Shown here in pieces: positions 45,744-56,761 of a DNA stretch of 64,000 bases (positions are counted from its first letter, which is position 1; each line of letters begins with the position of its first letter). The position numbers and the translations under genes are program-made. The notes beneath the pieces are model-generated. The model saw only the letters and a list, made by a program, of their open reading frames with translations, was not told where the DNA came from and did no database searches. This stretch comes from Sesamum alatum. Taxonomy: Eukaryota; Streptophyta; Magnoliopsida; Lamiales; Pedaliaceae. The stretch spans positions 6,632,367-6,696,366 of the forward strand of contig JACGWO010000012.1 in the NCBI GenBank assembly GCA_034509735.1, read 5' to 3'.

Positions 45744-46290
45744 ATTTTATAAATGATGCCAATGATAAGTTTCAAATTAGTTGTGCAATTTGGTTTATTA
45801 AATTGCATAATGATTATAGAAAAAGCATTGCTTTAGATAAAAATATTCAGTTTTGTGCGCCCAACCATCCATCCACTTATTTGTTTATTTTGTTCATAGC
45901 ATCTTAATCTTACTATCCACTAAGCACGTGTATGTCCATTATATAAGAGAGTATTCATATTTTGGAATAAAAGAATAACATGTCGGCGCGGGTGCAAGTG
46001 CAACGTAAAATTAATTATATAATGTTAGATCAAGACCAATTAAATTAAATGATCGAACCAAATAATCAATTCACATAGAGAAATTAAGGGAAAATTGCAT
46101 TTACGTTCCCTTAATTATAAGCTATTGGCAAACACATCCCCTAATGGTTGAAATATTATAACAAAACCCCCCCTCCCTTATGTTACTTTTAATTTGGTGA
46201 ATTATTTTGTCAGATTTTAATTTAAGAGAGTACAAATTAAAAGTGCCCCTCATTCATCCTTAAATTGACAAATTGCTTACCAGCTGAAAT

Positions 46291-46592
46291 CACTAGAAGA
46301 AAAAATATGACATTTAGTCATGATTAATTGTCATAATTAAAATTAAATAGTCGTAGTAAAAAGTCAATAACTACGGTCAGACAATAGTTGTTGGCCGTGG
46401 CAAAAATATTAAAATCGTAGCCATAGCAAAAACATTAACTATGGCTCATAGCCATAGCAAAACTCGTTTTCATTGTGGATAAGTTAAGTATTTGAGTCGA
46501 TTTTATTTAGCCATAATTAATAATAATTATTTACCACGATTTTAATCTATAGTCAATAAAATCGTAGCTAATAGTAATATCTTTTTCTAGTG
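46291..46592. mobile_element. CACTA-type MITE, 302 bp
   Basis: Begins CACTAGAAGAAAAA and ends TCTTTTTCTAGTG, with the 3-bp duplication AAT on both sides (46288-46290, 46593-46595). Sub-terminal short motifs (ATAGTTGTTGGCC, ATCGTAGCCATAGCAAAA) repeat in both orientations, as expected for CACTA elements. No coding frame. Confidence 0.85.
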
Positions 46593-46794
46593 AATGATTA
46601 TAACTTTTTTAGGAGTGATTTCTTTTTAGGCTAATATTTTAAGGACCGAATGTTAGTACCAACGTAGAGACGCCTTAGTTAATTATATGGAGCTCTAGAA
46701 TGCTTCACTTTAGCCAAGATTTGAATCTTGTACAGCTAGAGAATCTGAATTTGTGCAACTATTTCTAGTACGTAGTTGTTGTTACTTTTATAAA

Positions 46795-47370
46795 GGTCTG
46801 AAACATTAAACGCAATAAAAATTAAAATTTTTAATTAAAATTTAATATTATAAATAACGATTAAATAGCACATTTCTTTGTTATTACGATGTGGATTTCA
46901 TGCATAATAGGATGTCAATTTAATGGTTAAGAGAAACTAACCTTTTTTGCACTCCAATTGATGTTGATGACTTGAACTTTCTAAAAAATGACTCTTTTCC
47001 TAACAAACACTGCAACTTCACAACGGAACCTGAGAACAAGATTAAAGTGAAAACTAGACTTTTTAACTTTAAAGGAGAGAGGGTCGAGAGCTCGAGAGCA
47101 AAGGGGAGAGTAAGAGCTTTTTACCTTTTATATCATGAATTCCACTTAAGTCTCTTACCTTCTATCCTCTTTTATAGACAATTCTTTGTCCTAGCTTTAA
47201 ACTTGAGACAATGAATGTACAAACTCTTTTGTCTTGCTCATAGACAAACCTAAACAACCCTTATCTCTTAATATTCCCTCCACATAGATAAATCCTAGCA
47301 AACTTTATTTTTACTTTTTCATCTAAAGATAAAAGACAAATCTTGTCTATATTTAATGAACGTCGTTAAT
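46795..47370 (-). repeat. LTR fragment related to the 24.9-27.1 kb solo LTR
   Basis: Matches the U5-side end of that LTR (AAACGCAATAAAAATTAAA, TTACGATGTGGATTTCATGC, TTGATGTTGATGACTTGAAC) in the same orientation and then fades. It sits where the P450 coding region would lie in copy B of the upstream duplication. Confidence 0.7.
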
Positions 47371-47374
47371 ATAG

Positions 47375-47650
47375 AAAATTCAATGTGCCTCTTCCAACAA
47401 CTCCTTTAAATATGGCAAAAAAGCCTGATCAAGAGAGTTGTGGTTGTAGATGAACATTGTGGACTGAAGAGCATTAATGCTTAAAAACAATGTTATCAAG
47501 GACTTGTGATGATGATGATCTTATAAATGATGCTAATGATAAGGTTTACTAGTTGTGCAATTTGGTTTGTTTAAATTGCATAATGATTATGAAAAAACAT
47601 TGTTTTAGATAAAAATAAATTATAGAAAAAGCATTGTCATTTTCAAGGCA
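47375..47650. repeat. P450 upstream region, copy B (empty MITE site)
   Basis: A direct copy of 45345-45850 lacking the MITE. No P450 coding sequence accompanies it; the LTR fragment occupies that side. It looks like the leftover promoter of a lost tandem P450 copy. Confidence 0.7.
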
Positions 47651-49409
47651 AGCACTTTAATATGATAGTATCCCTAGAAAAATATGCATTTTCACTATTA
47701 ATTACTATGAAACATATAAAAAATTATGGCGAATAGTAATTAATCAGGCATGGACAACCCTATCAACCATGTTCTGCAAATGACGCCAAAAATTTGCTAG
47801 AGCTAAAAATTGTGATAAGTATTTGGTCATAGGTAAAACGATAACGAATGTTGATTAACTGTAGTCAAAACATAAGTTTTTCCATCGATTTTGTTTGACC
47901 AGAGTAGATAATATTGATTTACTATGATTTTTAAATTGTAGTTGTTTATAACATCGACAATCATCATTTCTTTTTCTTTTTTTTTTTTTGTGTTAGTTGT
48001 TTACCTTAGTTTCAATACTAGTGATCATGGTAAAATGATAAGCCAATTAAGAGGTGTCCAGCAATACTAGGGACACATCCCTGAATAGGTGCCTGAGGAG
48101 GTACTGTTGCATAGAGATCCACCAGTTGGGGGATCTCGAGCGGATAAACCTTCTGAGGGATAAGTCCTGAGTTCCTAGGAGGTGGTTGGGGCGTGTGCAG
48201 TATTTGCCTTTATCTCTTTGTCCTTGTCACGATCTACGTGGATGTCTGCTCCCTTTTGGGTCAAATGGTCTTTGGCCACATGGGGTACTGGCCAGTTTAG
48301 TGGTCTTATAAGATATTTTCATTGTAAACGAATAACACAAATCCTATTTTTATCGATGTAATATATAGACATTTAATGACATACGTCATCAAAAGTTTGT
48401 ATTTAATACTCAACCCTAGCATTTATAAATATAAGGACACGAAAAAGTGTAGTTTCTAGTTATTACAAAACTTAATACAAATTCATTGAAAGTCTAATAT
48501 CTATATAATTATGTAGCTAGGGCTCCCAATTCAATATATTACTGCTGATCCACCTATTAATACTGACGACACAGTCCAATTTGGCTAGTCGCTAGGACTT
48601 ATTCCCTAAAAATATGTGGCCAATTCAGCTAGTCGCTATGACTTATTCCTTAAAAAACATGTGACAATGAATGAGATGCCTCTTAATAAGTATAACTAAT
48701 CAACTTATACACACACACACACATGCAATAAGACAAATCTCATGCAATTACATCAATCACCACGAAATCGTGAAGTAACCAGTACCACAATTCTACATCA
48801 ACCCACAGTAAAATATATGTTGAATCATCGTTATTTTATTAGGGCCATAATTATCCAAGCTGGAGTGCATCACTCAATGGTCTTTGCCAGCTATCAACCT
48901 CAATCATAGTATCTCATTTTTTTTCTTTTCCGACATCACACAACACACAGCTCGTATAATACCCCATTTCATTTATATCACGCAGAACACAACTCGTATG
49001 ATATGTCACATCATCAATAATATCAACACACTGCTCATATGATATCACGTCATCTCCATTGATCAATGACAACACACAACTCGTCATTAATTATATCATA
49101 ATAAGTCATTGCAGTATGCCCCCTAGTTAGGTGAGCCATTTCTTTATCTTAATTCACCATATTCCCATCAATAATCTCATCATTCATTTTCATTCAACAA
49201 TCAAATCCTCATCAGTAACTTTGTCATTTAGTTTCATTCAACAATTGAATAAAGTATCACGCAGTCATACATCTGACTTTCACATACCATATCCATAGAT
49301 AAGCACATAATAGCAATTTCACAAATCAATAACGTAATCCAAATAAATAATCAATAATTAACAATTAAGTGTACCGACAACAAATAATTATATATATATA
49401 ATATATATA
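47651..49409. other. Unassigned repeat-derived region
   Basis: No gene. 47800-48020 resembles a decayed relative of the CACTA MITE (CGATTTTGTTTGACC, TTTACTATGATTTTTAAATTG). 48040-48310 is a more GC-balanced stretch that reads like retroelement leader or gag debris on the minus strand, but no domain is firm. 48570-48660 contains a roughly 50-bp tandem duplication (CTAGTCGCTA.GACTTATTCC). 48940-49090 has degenerate repeats of ACACAACTCGTATGATAT. Confidence 0.4.
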
Positions 49410-49459
49410 CGGCGGAATGACCCAAAGCTCGCCCGCGTATTCAAAACCATATAAGAAGC

Positions 49460-50442
49460 GCATCGACGCCTTAAGAATGCCGAAAGGATACCAACCATCG
49501 GAACTGCGATAATTCGATGGAAGAGGTAACCTAAAACAACACATCGCCTACTTCACTGAGACATGCAACGACGCCGGCAATGACTATGACCTCTTGGTGA
49601 AGCAGTTCGTCCGATCGCGTAAAGAGAAAGCTTTCGATTCGTATGTCGATCTATAGCTCGAGTCAATTGACAGTTGGCATGAGATGGAGAGACAATTCCT
49701 AAACCGCTCCTACAGCACCCGTCGGACGGTGAGCATGTATGAATTTACCAATGCAAGACAGTGGAAGGACGAGCTAGTCATCGACTATATCAACCGTTTG
49801 CGCGCTCTAAGTCTAAGTTGCAAAGATAAACTTTCGTACGCCTCGGTGATAGAAATGTGCATCCAAAGTATGCATTTGGGTCTTGTTTACATCTTGCAGG
49901 GGATCAAGCCAAGAAGCTTTGAGGATTTGGCTATCCGCGCACATAACATGGAGATAAGCATCTCGAATCACAAATCCAAATTTTCAATTGACTACCAAAA
50001 GAAGGAGTCAAAAGAAAACGAAGACTTTGTTATACCTGACACCAAAGAGTCCGTGGCCATAAAAAAAACTCATGTCGAATTTCCTCCAAGTGAGAAAATG
50101 AGTGAAAGGCCTCAAAACCAACAAATGCTATGTAATAAAGGTTGGCTTACTTTGGATGATGAAGAAATGGTGGGCACGAACGTCGCCAGCGTCACTTCAA
50201 CAAATGACTTACATATTTTCGGAAACGAAAGAGCTCTACCATCTCTACCGGCAACGCTACCAAAACTTCGAATCGACAATCTTAAGCCCATACAAAGGGA
50301 GGCCTCTAATGTTGACATGAAACCCTTCACCAAAGTTGAATACGTTGTTGATGCCAAGCCCCACCTCGACCCAAACGAGATGCAAGAAGCGCACTCCAAA
50401 GCCACTCATTCTGAAGCGATGACGAAAAGCTCGGGAAATTAA
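49460..50442 (+). pseudogene. Gypsy-type retrotransposon gag
   Basis: A retrotransposon gag domain: FDGRGNLKQHIAYFTETCND, SIDSWHEMERQFLNRSYSTR, WKDELVIDYINRLRALSLSC and IEMCIQSMHLGLVYILQGIK are all typical. Two in-frame stops (after PSELR and after SYVDL) mark it as defective; the main open stretch is 49684-50442. The C-terminal part is charged and lacks a visible CCHC knuckle. Confidence 0.8.
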
Positions 50443-50453
50443 CCGTTGGTGAA

Positions 50454-51349
50454 GTGTTAGCTAGCAGGAATCATAAGTCAAAGAGGCCACCTTACTCGCC
50501 AGTATTCCCGTATGTGGTTTGGTCTGACGACAAACACAAACAAAACTCGTTACAAGACCATGCTCCTCCACTATTCAAAGGGATGAAACAATCAAGTGAG
50601 GTGAAATTAAGTGACCCTCAAGGTGCCAAAGCTGAACTCATCGAGCTTATCACCGATCTACAAGCATTGGTCTTAAGTGAGCCACTTCTTCTAAAAAATC
50701 AACAGACAGAAATGCCGGGGGCATTCAGCTCAAAAGCTTACCACCTCTTGGTGAAAACGGCGTATGAATTTTCGGCTCCATCTCGACTGAGCAAATTAAT
50801 TCCCGAGTTGACCAGTGAAAAGTTCATGAACTAACTGAAGCGTAACACGAGTTGAGAAGACAAGGTTTTTGCATCGACCAACTGCACACTGGCTTAGGCT
50901 TCAACCTAGACGAACCTGTGAGGATGCACATGAAACAGAAAAACACCTATGTAGCCACTCAGTACATCGTAGTGGAGAAAGACGAAAACAATGAAATTCA
51001 AAGGCCGAACAAGTTGAAAGAAGATGGAGAAAATCAAACACCTCATGTGTCTTGGCCCTGGGGAAGTAAGACCTCATTCCTGCTCATCCCTTTAAACAAG
51101 CCAATCAAGGTCAAGCGACGCCTAGCCAGACGATTGCATGATTCGAAAGGCACTTCAAATAAGGAGAACGAAGAAAGCATGAAGCTACGTCCATCTAACT
51201 ATGTTAGTGTTGATGAAGACTCTAGCTTAGACATCTCCAAAAATGATATACAAGATGCTCCCAAGCACAACTTGAAGACGGAGAACATGAAACCTCCATC
51301 ATCACAAATCGAAGATACGGCCTCGGCCTCGCAAATGATAAATTTATGA
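50454..51349 (+). pseudogene. Anonymous coding remnant downstream of gag
   Basis: Two frames (50454-50834 and 50852-51349) separated by a stop at about 50832 continue the element. GFCIDQLHTGLGFNLDEPVR and NTYVATQYIVVEKDENNEIQ recall the region that follows gag in related plant Gypsy copies, but I know no enzymatic domain for it. Most likely a decayed second open region. Confidence 0.45.
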
Positions 51350-52189
51350 AGAATATGCTCCATGACGCATGAGCTTAAACTGCAAGTTACTCCTGGCCCA
51401 CATAAGTATAAACTGTGTATGGCATCCCTCCTATTAAATAGAAAAAAGGAGAAGAAAAGAAAATTTAGGTTTTTTTGAACTATGTTTTGACTTGATCCCT
51501 TTACCGGGTACGTAGGCAGCTTGAACCTATTTTCAAGTTCAGTCATATCCTTAAACAAGTTTGGTTTATCTTAAAGTTAGCCAAGTTTGTTTGTGAGCTA
51601 AAAAAGTTCGTGAAATTGCAGCCATTCATATTCAACGGCAACAAGAAGAAATAAAGCCAGTGCTCAATCAAAAGCACAAAGAGAATTTAAGTAAAAATGA
51701 AAGTCATTTTATTATGTGAAAAAATAATTTTTTACATTGACTGGCAATGAAGCAACAAAAAAAGAAAAGTGCTATATTTTAAATACTCGGACGGACAAAT
51801 CGAAAGTTGTCAAATCTCGTCTCGAGTCTTCAGGATGCACTTCCATCTTCTTCAAAGCCCTTTGTTAGATTCTCAGAGAAATACAAAGTGTCTTCAAGCA
51901 TTGAAGTTTTCTCTCTCTTGGCGACCACGTCCTTCGAGGTTGAACAAGCTCTCTTCGGTTTCTTGGTAAGGGTCGTCTCGCTCAAGTAGAAAAGACTTCT
52001 CATCAAGTCCTTCACGGCTTGGGGGCAATGATTGACGTCAACAAGTGGGAGCAGCTAAGGCCATTAGGGTACCTGAAAACAACTTTCACTCAAGAAACGC
52101 GTGAAGAAGACACCACCTGAATGGAGGTCACATCAGGCACCATAGCTCGAGATAAACTTGAAGGATGTCCTTGTGGCAATGCAGATGAA

Positions 52190-52566
52190 AAGGGACGCGT
52201 GAACGGGGGCGTGGATCCCGACTTCATGAAGGACGCTTGGACGATGGCCTTGCTCTTCTTATATGGTGAAGATCTTGTCGCGGGTGCACATGAAGAGAAA
52301 TGCACGAACGGTGGCATGGATCTCGACTTCATGAAGGACGTTGGATGATGGTCTCGCGAATCTTCTATGGTGAGCTTCTCATTGCAAATGTACGTAAAAA
52401 GAGATGTCTGAATGACTGCATGAATCTTGACTTCATGAAGGATGCATGCATGACGACCTTGCGCATCTACCATGTGGAAGGTTCTTATGGGGATGCACAT
52501 GAAGAGAAATGTGTGAACGGCGGCATGATTCTCGGCTTCATGAAGAATGCTTGCATGATGGCCTAA
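52190..52566 (+). repeat. 105-bp (35-codon) tandem repeat, about 3.5 copies
   Basis: The word CTTCATGAAG recurs at 52222, 52327, 52431 and 52536, that is, spacings of 105, 104 and 105. Translated on the plus strand each unit reads roughly HEEKC.NGGMDLDFMKDA, with one single-base loss near 52348 breaking the frame. The repeat unit is a multiple of three, as expected of a once-coding repeat. Confidence 0.8.
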
Positions 52567-52867
52567 TGTGTTTTCCGTGAAAAAGGATGTTTTGTAAACC
52601 TTGGACGGTGGAATTCTTTATGAGACCCGTCGATGATGAGGTGACGACTTGAAAGTGCAAACTCGATCTCGACTTCAACGTTATGAAGAGAAGGATTGGC
52701 TACCAAGACCTTGGATTGGGAAGAAGTGTGGGGGTAGGAGTCAAGATTTCTCTCATCATCTCTTCGGAACATCAATGGATGTGCATGACTTGTGCAAAGA
52801 TCGAACATTGGACGGCGGGACAATGCCGGGGGACATGAATGTACAAAGTGGCGTCTTTGACATCTAG

Positions 52868-53020
52868 GTTGTCCTTGCCCCCTCAAATGATGATATATGG
52901 GAATGGGTCGTTAACCCAGAAGGTGATGCCTTTGACCTTAACGTTGTCCTTGCCACTTCAAACGATGATGCGAGGGAATGGCTCGTTGAAATTTTCAAAG
53001 TCCTTCCCTATCAAACCAGC
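52868..53020 (+). repeat. 75-bp duplication
   Basis: GTTGTCCTTGCC occurs at 52868 and 52943, each followed by TCAAA.GATGAT and GGGAATGG.TCGTT. The unit is again a multiple of three. Confidence 0.65.
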
Positions 53021-53770
53021 AAATTTACACAAGTCAATTACAAGCCAAAATCATGAAGAGAAATACTTGTGCATATGTATGCCTAAAAGTACAACTAAAG
53101 CAAAGAACTCTTCTCGTTTACAAACTTCCGAACACGTGCACACAGAGTATGAGGACTCGTTCACAAGTTCATGGCAAAAGCAACAAACCACAAGGACGTT
53201 ACTTCCAAGAAGGCAAGAAACAAGTAAAAAAATTGCTCTACTTTTATCCATTTGGTGAAAGTCTATTACTAAGGTCACCCATTTATAATATTTTTCTATA
53301 GCTGAAAATTGGAAATTTTTCAAAAGTCTCATGGATTTGAGAAGGCTGGTTGCAAAGATGGAAATGCTATAACCAATTCCATAATGTTGAAATCTATGAA
53401 AATTCAATTGCTTGAAGACTTGTTCGGTTGCTACTACCAAAATTAAAAGAGAGTTTCTTCTTTTGGTAATATTGTCATTAAATGCAAAAGAGAAGGCATT
53501 CAAGACAAGAGTTGATTCTTGGTAAGAAATTTTGATGTTGATTCTCTACAGAAAAGGAGAAAGAGAATTTTGAATAGGCAAAGAAAGCATCCGGCCGAGT
53601 TTGAAAGACTACTTGCATTTTTTGCAACAAATTGGTGAAGTCAAGTGCACTGATACACCTACATGAATTCCGGGGAAAAAAAAAGGAACAAAAGGTAATT
53701 GAAGTGAGAAGCTCAAATACTTCAAGTCCTGCCTCCGACAATATTTAGCATGTTCTTCGTCGAGCCTTGA

Positions 53771-53782
53771 AATGGGGGCATC
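53771..53782 (+). other. Polypurine tract before the 3' LTR
   Basis: AATGGGGGCATC directly before the TGTTGACA start of the LTR, the usual arrangement in plant Gypsy elements. Confidence 0.65.
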
Positions 53783-54543
53783 TGTTGACATTAATTTTTT
53801 TTGAATAAATTACCGATTAAAGCCCAAATAAATTGGCTAATAATTGGGTTTCAAAATAAAAGTCCATAATAAATTCGGACTTGTCGTGAAAAAATTAAAT
53901 TCATAAATCCATATTAAATTTGGGTCTTATATATTTTTATGGATCGATCCAAAATAAATATAAAGTTATTATTTTGAATTGACTAAATCGGACCAGATAC
54001 ATGTTTGAAATGCAGTCTATCAGAAGACTAGTCCATGTCGAAACCCACGGTGATCAAGCCCAATGGAAGTGAGCCCAAGCTGCTTAAGCCCTACTCACGC
54101 CTATAAAAAGGGGCCTTCACCTCTCACAGAAGACATACACAAACAACAAACCAAAGAACTCAAGTCCAAAAGCTCTCTGCGATGACAAAACTCTGCAACC
54201 GCGAAGGTTCCACGTCTTTCCACGGCATCAAATTTTTGAGCCTTGATACCAAATTTCAAGGTGATATGTAGTTCACTCCACAAATCCGGAGGAGATTACA
54301 CATCAACATCCAAAAATAAGCTTCAAGCCCTTGGATCAACATTCGGAAGGAAGAATCAGGGGATTACATCCAAATTAGAGATTGTATCTACTTTTCTTTT
54401 TAAATCAATAAACTCCATTTATCCATATTTTTCTTGTCTTGTAATTATTTTTGCAGACACAAAATTTTATGTAAACAGTTGCGTTTCAATAATCTTTTGT
54501 TTAATTGAAGTCTAAAGTCAATTTTATAAGTGGGAGTCTAACA
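53783..54543 (+). repeat. 3' LTR of the gag-only element
   Basis: Starts TGTTGACATTAATT and holds a TATA box (CTATAAAAAGGGG near 54101) and a CAATAAA-type signal near 54407. A possible CA end is the TCTAACA at 54543, but the same sequence is continuous with flank in the repeat R copy at 41330-41515, so the end is provisional. Confidence 0.55.
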
Positions 54544-54555
54544 TTCAACTCAATT
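54484..54555 (+). repeat. Dispersed repeat R, first part, split by LINE-1
   Basis: Matches the reverse complement of 41440-41515. The rest of the copy resumes at 60788 after the LINE. Confidence 0.7.
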
Positions 54556-54773
54556 GATAAATATTATTTCTCTTCATCGTTGTGGAAGTTCTCTCTCTGC
54601 TGTGGGAGTTTTATTTTCAGTTTCTTTTCATAACTTCCTAGGGTTTGCATGGTGTTAGCGATTACTATGGCATTCCGGTGGTTTTCGAGATAGGGTATCG
54701 AGATTTCATTTGAGACTTGCACTAAGCATTGCAATCACGTTTCATCGACAAGTGATGAAGGTCGTCCATGCAA

Positions 54774-56124
54774 TGTTAGTGGGTTAGCCAGCTTCGTGCC
54801 AGCTGACTGAGGTGACTCGTGGGAATCGTCATATGGAAACCTTGAGTGGGGTGGTCGGTATGACTCGAATCCTGGTTTCGATAGTACAATATTTGGTCCT
54901 CGGACTTGAGGGACTATTGTGGTCACATATACGCCATGGTTGTATCTTAGATTTGGCGAGAGGCTACCAAGTCAAAAGACTAGGCTGTCATAAGTCCTAC
55001 CTAGTGCAGTCAGGGTGTGTAGTGTGAACAGTAGGTCCTAAGATAGAATCCGTCTCCTATCAACGGTGTTGACGGTAATGTCTCACTTACACTCTAAAAA
55101 TCGTCCTCTAGTAAATCTGTGGCCACAGTAGCTGAACAATGGCATAAGATCCCTATGACATTTGGTATGGGTGAGCCAAAGCTATAGTCGAGAATGGGGA
55201 CCCACACCAATTGTCCATACCCTAGACTATAGCCGTGAGATGGAAGATGGAAAGACAAACGATACTAAAGAGCCTAAATGTTCACACCATGAATATTCAC
55301 CTAGTCTCTAGTGCCATGGACCGTTGCTAGACGGCCACCCATGGTGACGGACGATTTTCCAGTATAGGATGACTGGAACTTCGGTCAAGTCTAGCTGAGG
55401 GTGAACCTAAAGAGTCACACACAATCCATCGGTAGCGCAGGAATTAATTTGGAATTAATTTTGAGAGGTAGAAAAATTTAATTAGATTATATTGGTTCAC
55501 TTTTCTTGAATTCTTAATTCTTTAATTAGATGAAATAGAATTAACTAATAAATTGGATTTATTATTTTGAGGAGATAGGCTTAAAATAATTATTTAATTA
55601 TTTAAAGCCTTAGGGGTTATTTTAAATTAGATTTAAAATATTTCATCTAAGAGATGGACGGACGAGATTGAATGAAGAGATCAATGGCTAAGATCAAGTT
55701 TGACTTGGTCTTTTCCTAAGTTGACTTGGATTTGACTAGGTCAAAATCCTAGTCAACCTAGGGCTCTCTAGGAGGGTTTGAAGAGGACTAGGAGAAGTCC
55801 TCTTCTATAAATACTCATAGAAACACACACCTTAAGGTGTTGAATCTCTAGCACACACACATACACACACCACTCGGCCATCACTCTCTCCCTCTCACTC
55901 GGTCAATTTCCCCCTTCTCCTCTCCAAGAATTGTTCTAGTTCCTTGCTTTGATACAAGATAGCTATAGGAAAATCGATCACGTTAATTAATAACGCTAGG
56001 TCGATTTGTCCTCCTATATAATTCCTCTTGATTTCTTGCTAGCACGGGGTATCAAGATCCGGTGGATTGGGTGGACAATTTAGAGAATTCATACTTTGGA
56101 ATCTTAGTGGCTAAACGTGGAACA
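54774..56124 (+). mobile_element. Solo LTR, 1.35 kb, inside LINE-1
   Basis: Starts TGTTAGTGGGTT, ends GGAACA, with ATGCA at 54768-54772 and 56125-56129 (one extra A before the left TG). A TATAAATA box lies at 55806-55813, followed by a C/T-rich leader. It shares long inverted similarity with the solo LTR at 24913-27065 (CACCCATGGTGACGG, GGTGAACCTAAAGAGTCACA). Confidence 0.7.
55699..55760 (+). promoter_or_regulatory. Cluster of W-box cores upstream of the LTR TATA box
   Basis: TTGAC at 55700, 55721 and 55732, and GTCAA at 55752, all within about 60 bases and about 50-105 bases before the TATA box. W-boxes are bound by WRKY factors; activity here is inferred. Confidence 0.45.
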
Positions 56125-56761
56125 ATGCACGTAGCAGTTTGAGGAAAAATAACAATCGAGTAGGTCTCTAGTTCCCTTTTTTGTTTCCACCCTATGGCCA
56201 CCATGATATTGTATGTTTACTTTGATCATGAGATACACCAAACACACGGGAGGTTCAAGGGAACACCCCTTGAACGTGTATTTACTTTTCGGTTTAAGCA
56301 TATTTTATTTTTCATATTTTATTTATCGCACTTCCACGTTCGCGCTCCCTCCCAGGACGATCCACGTTTGCTTTCATCTGTTAGCCCCCATGTTACACTA
56401 CTGAATGAGGCCCTCTCTCCAAGGCTTGACATTGATAATGTATCCTGTATGCTACCTGTTTCGGAGTCACCTGCTGTACAGTCCACGGCTGCTCCCAGTG
56501 TGGTTGGGGAGTCCCTTGTGAATATTCCGCTTGTGTTCTCTGCTCCTTCCGGTCGTAATCGGGGGGGTTCTTCGTATGGTATAATTCAACGCCATGGCCG
56601 TTGAGGTCGTTGTGCTATGGGCTCATGGTTGTGTATTGGTCGTAAACGGAAATCTGCGGGAGGATAGTGATTGCCTCTTCTCCAAAGCGAGCTCAATCTG
56701 ATAAGGTTACTTCCTCTTCGGTATCTTCGATGGAGGCTGCGGCGCAGCCCCGCCGGCTATT

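Larger units (their letters stand above)
45345..45850. repeat. P450 upstream region, copy A of a direct duplication
   Basis: Matches 47375-47650 in the same orientation (CAATGTTATCAAGGACTTG, AGTTGTGCAATTTGGTTT, AAATTGCATAATGATTAT), except that copy A contains an extra 254-bp MITE. Confidence 0.8.
49410..54543 (+). mobile_element. Gypsy-type retrotransposon with gag but no recognisable pol, 5' truncated
   Basis: Gag remnant, then an anonymous coding-like region, a tandem-repeat zone, a polypurine tract and a 3' LTR. I see no protease, reverse transcriptase, RNase H or integrase motif between gag and LTR, and no 5' LTR. The layout resembles gag-only non-autonomous (TR-GAG) elements. The LTR-like end at 54543 merges with the repeat R sequence, so its exact right edge is uncertain. 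Confidence 0.65.

Noticed and set aside
50112..50405. Minus-strand frame opposite gag
   Set aside because: Antisense shadow of the retroelement gag; composition follows the plus-strand codons.
52090..52500. Minus-strand 136-residue frame across the 105-bp repeats
   Set aside because: The repeats read on either strand, but the element and its LTR are plus-oriented, so I keep the plus strand as the more likely former coding strand; the minus frame is not called.
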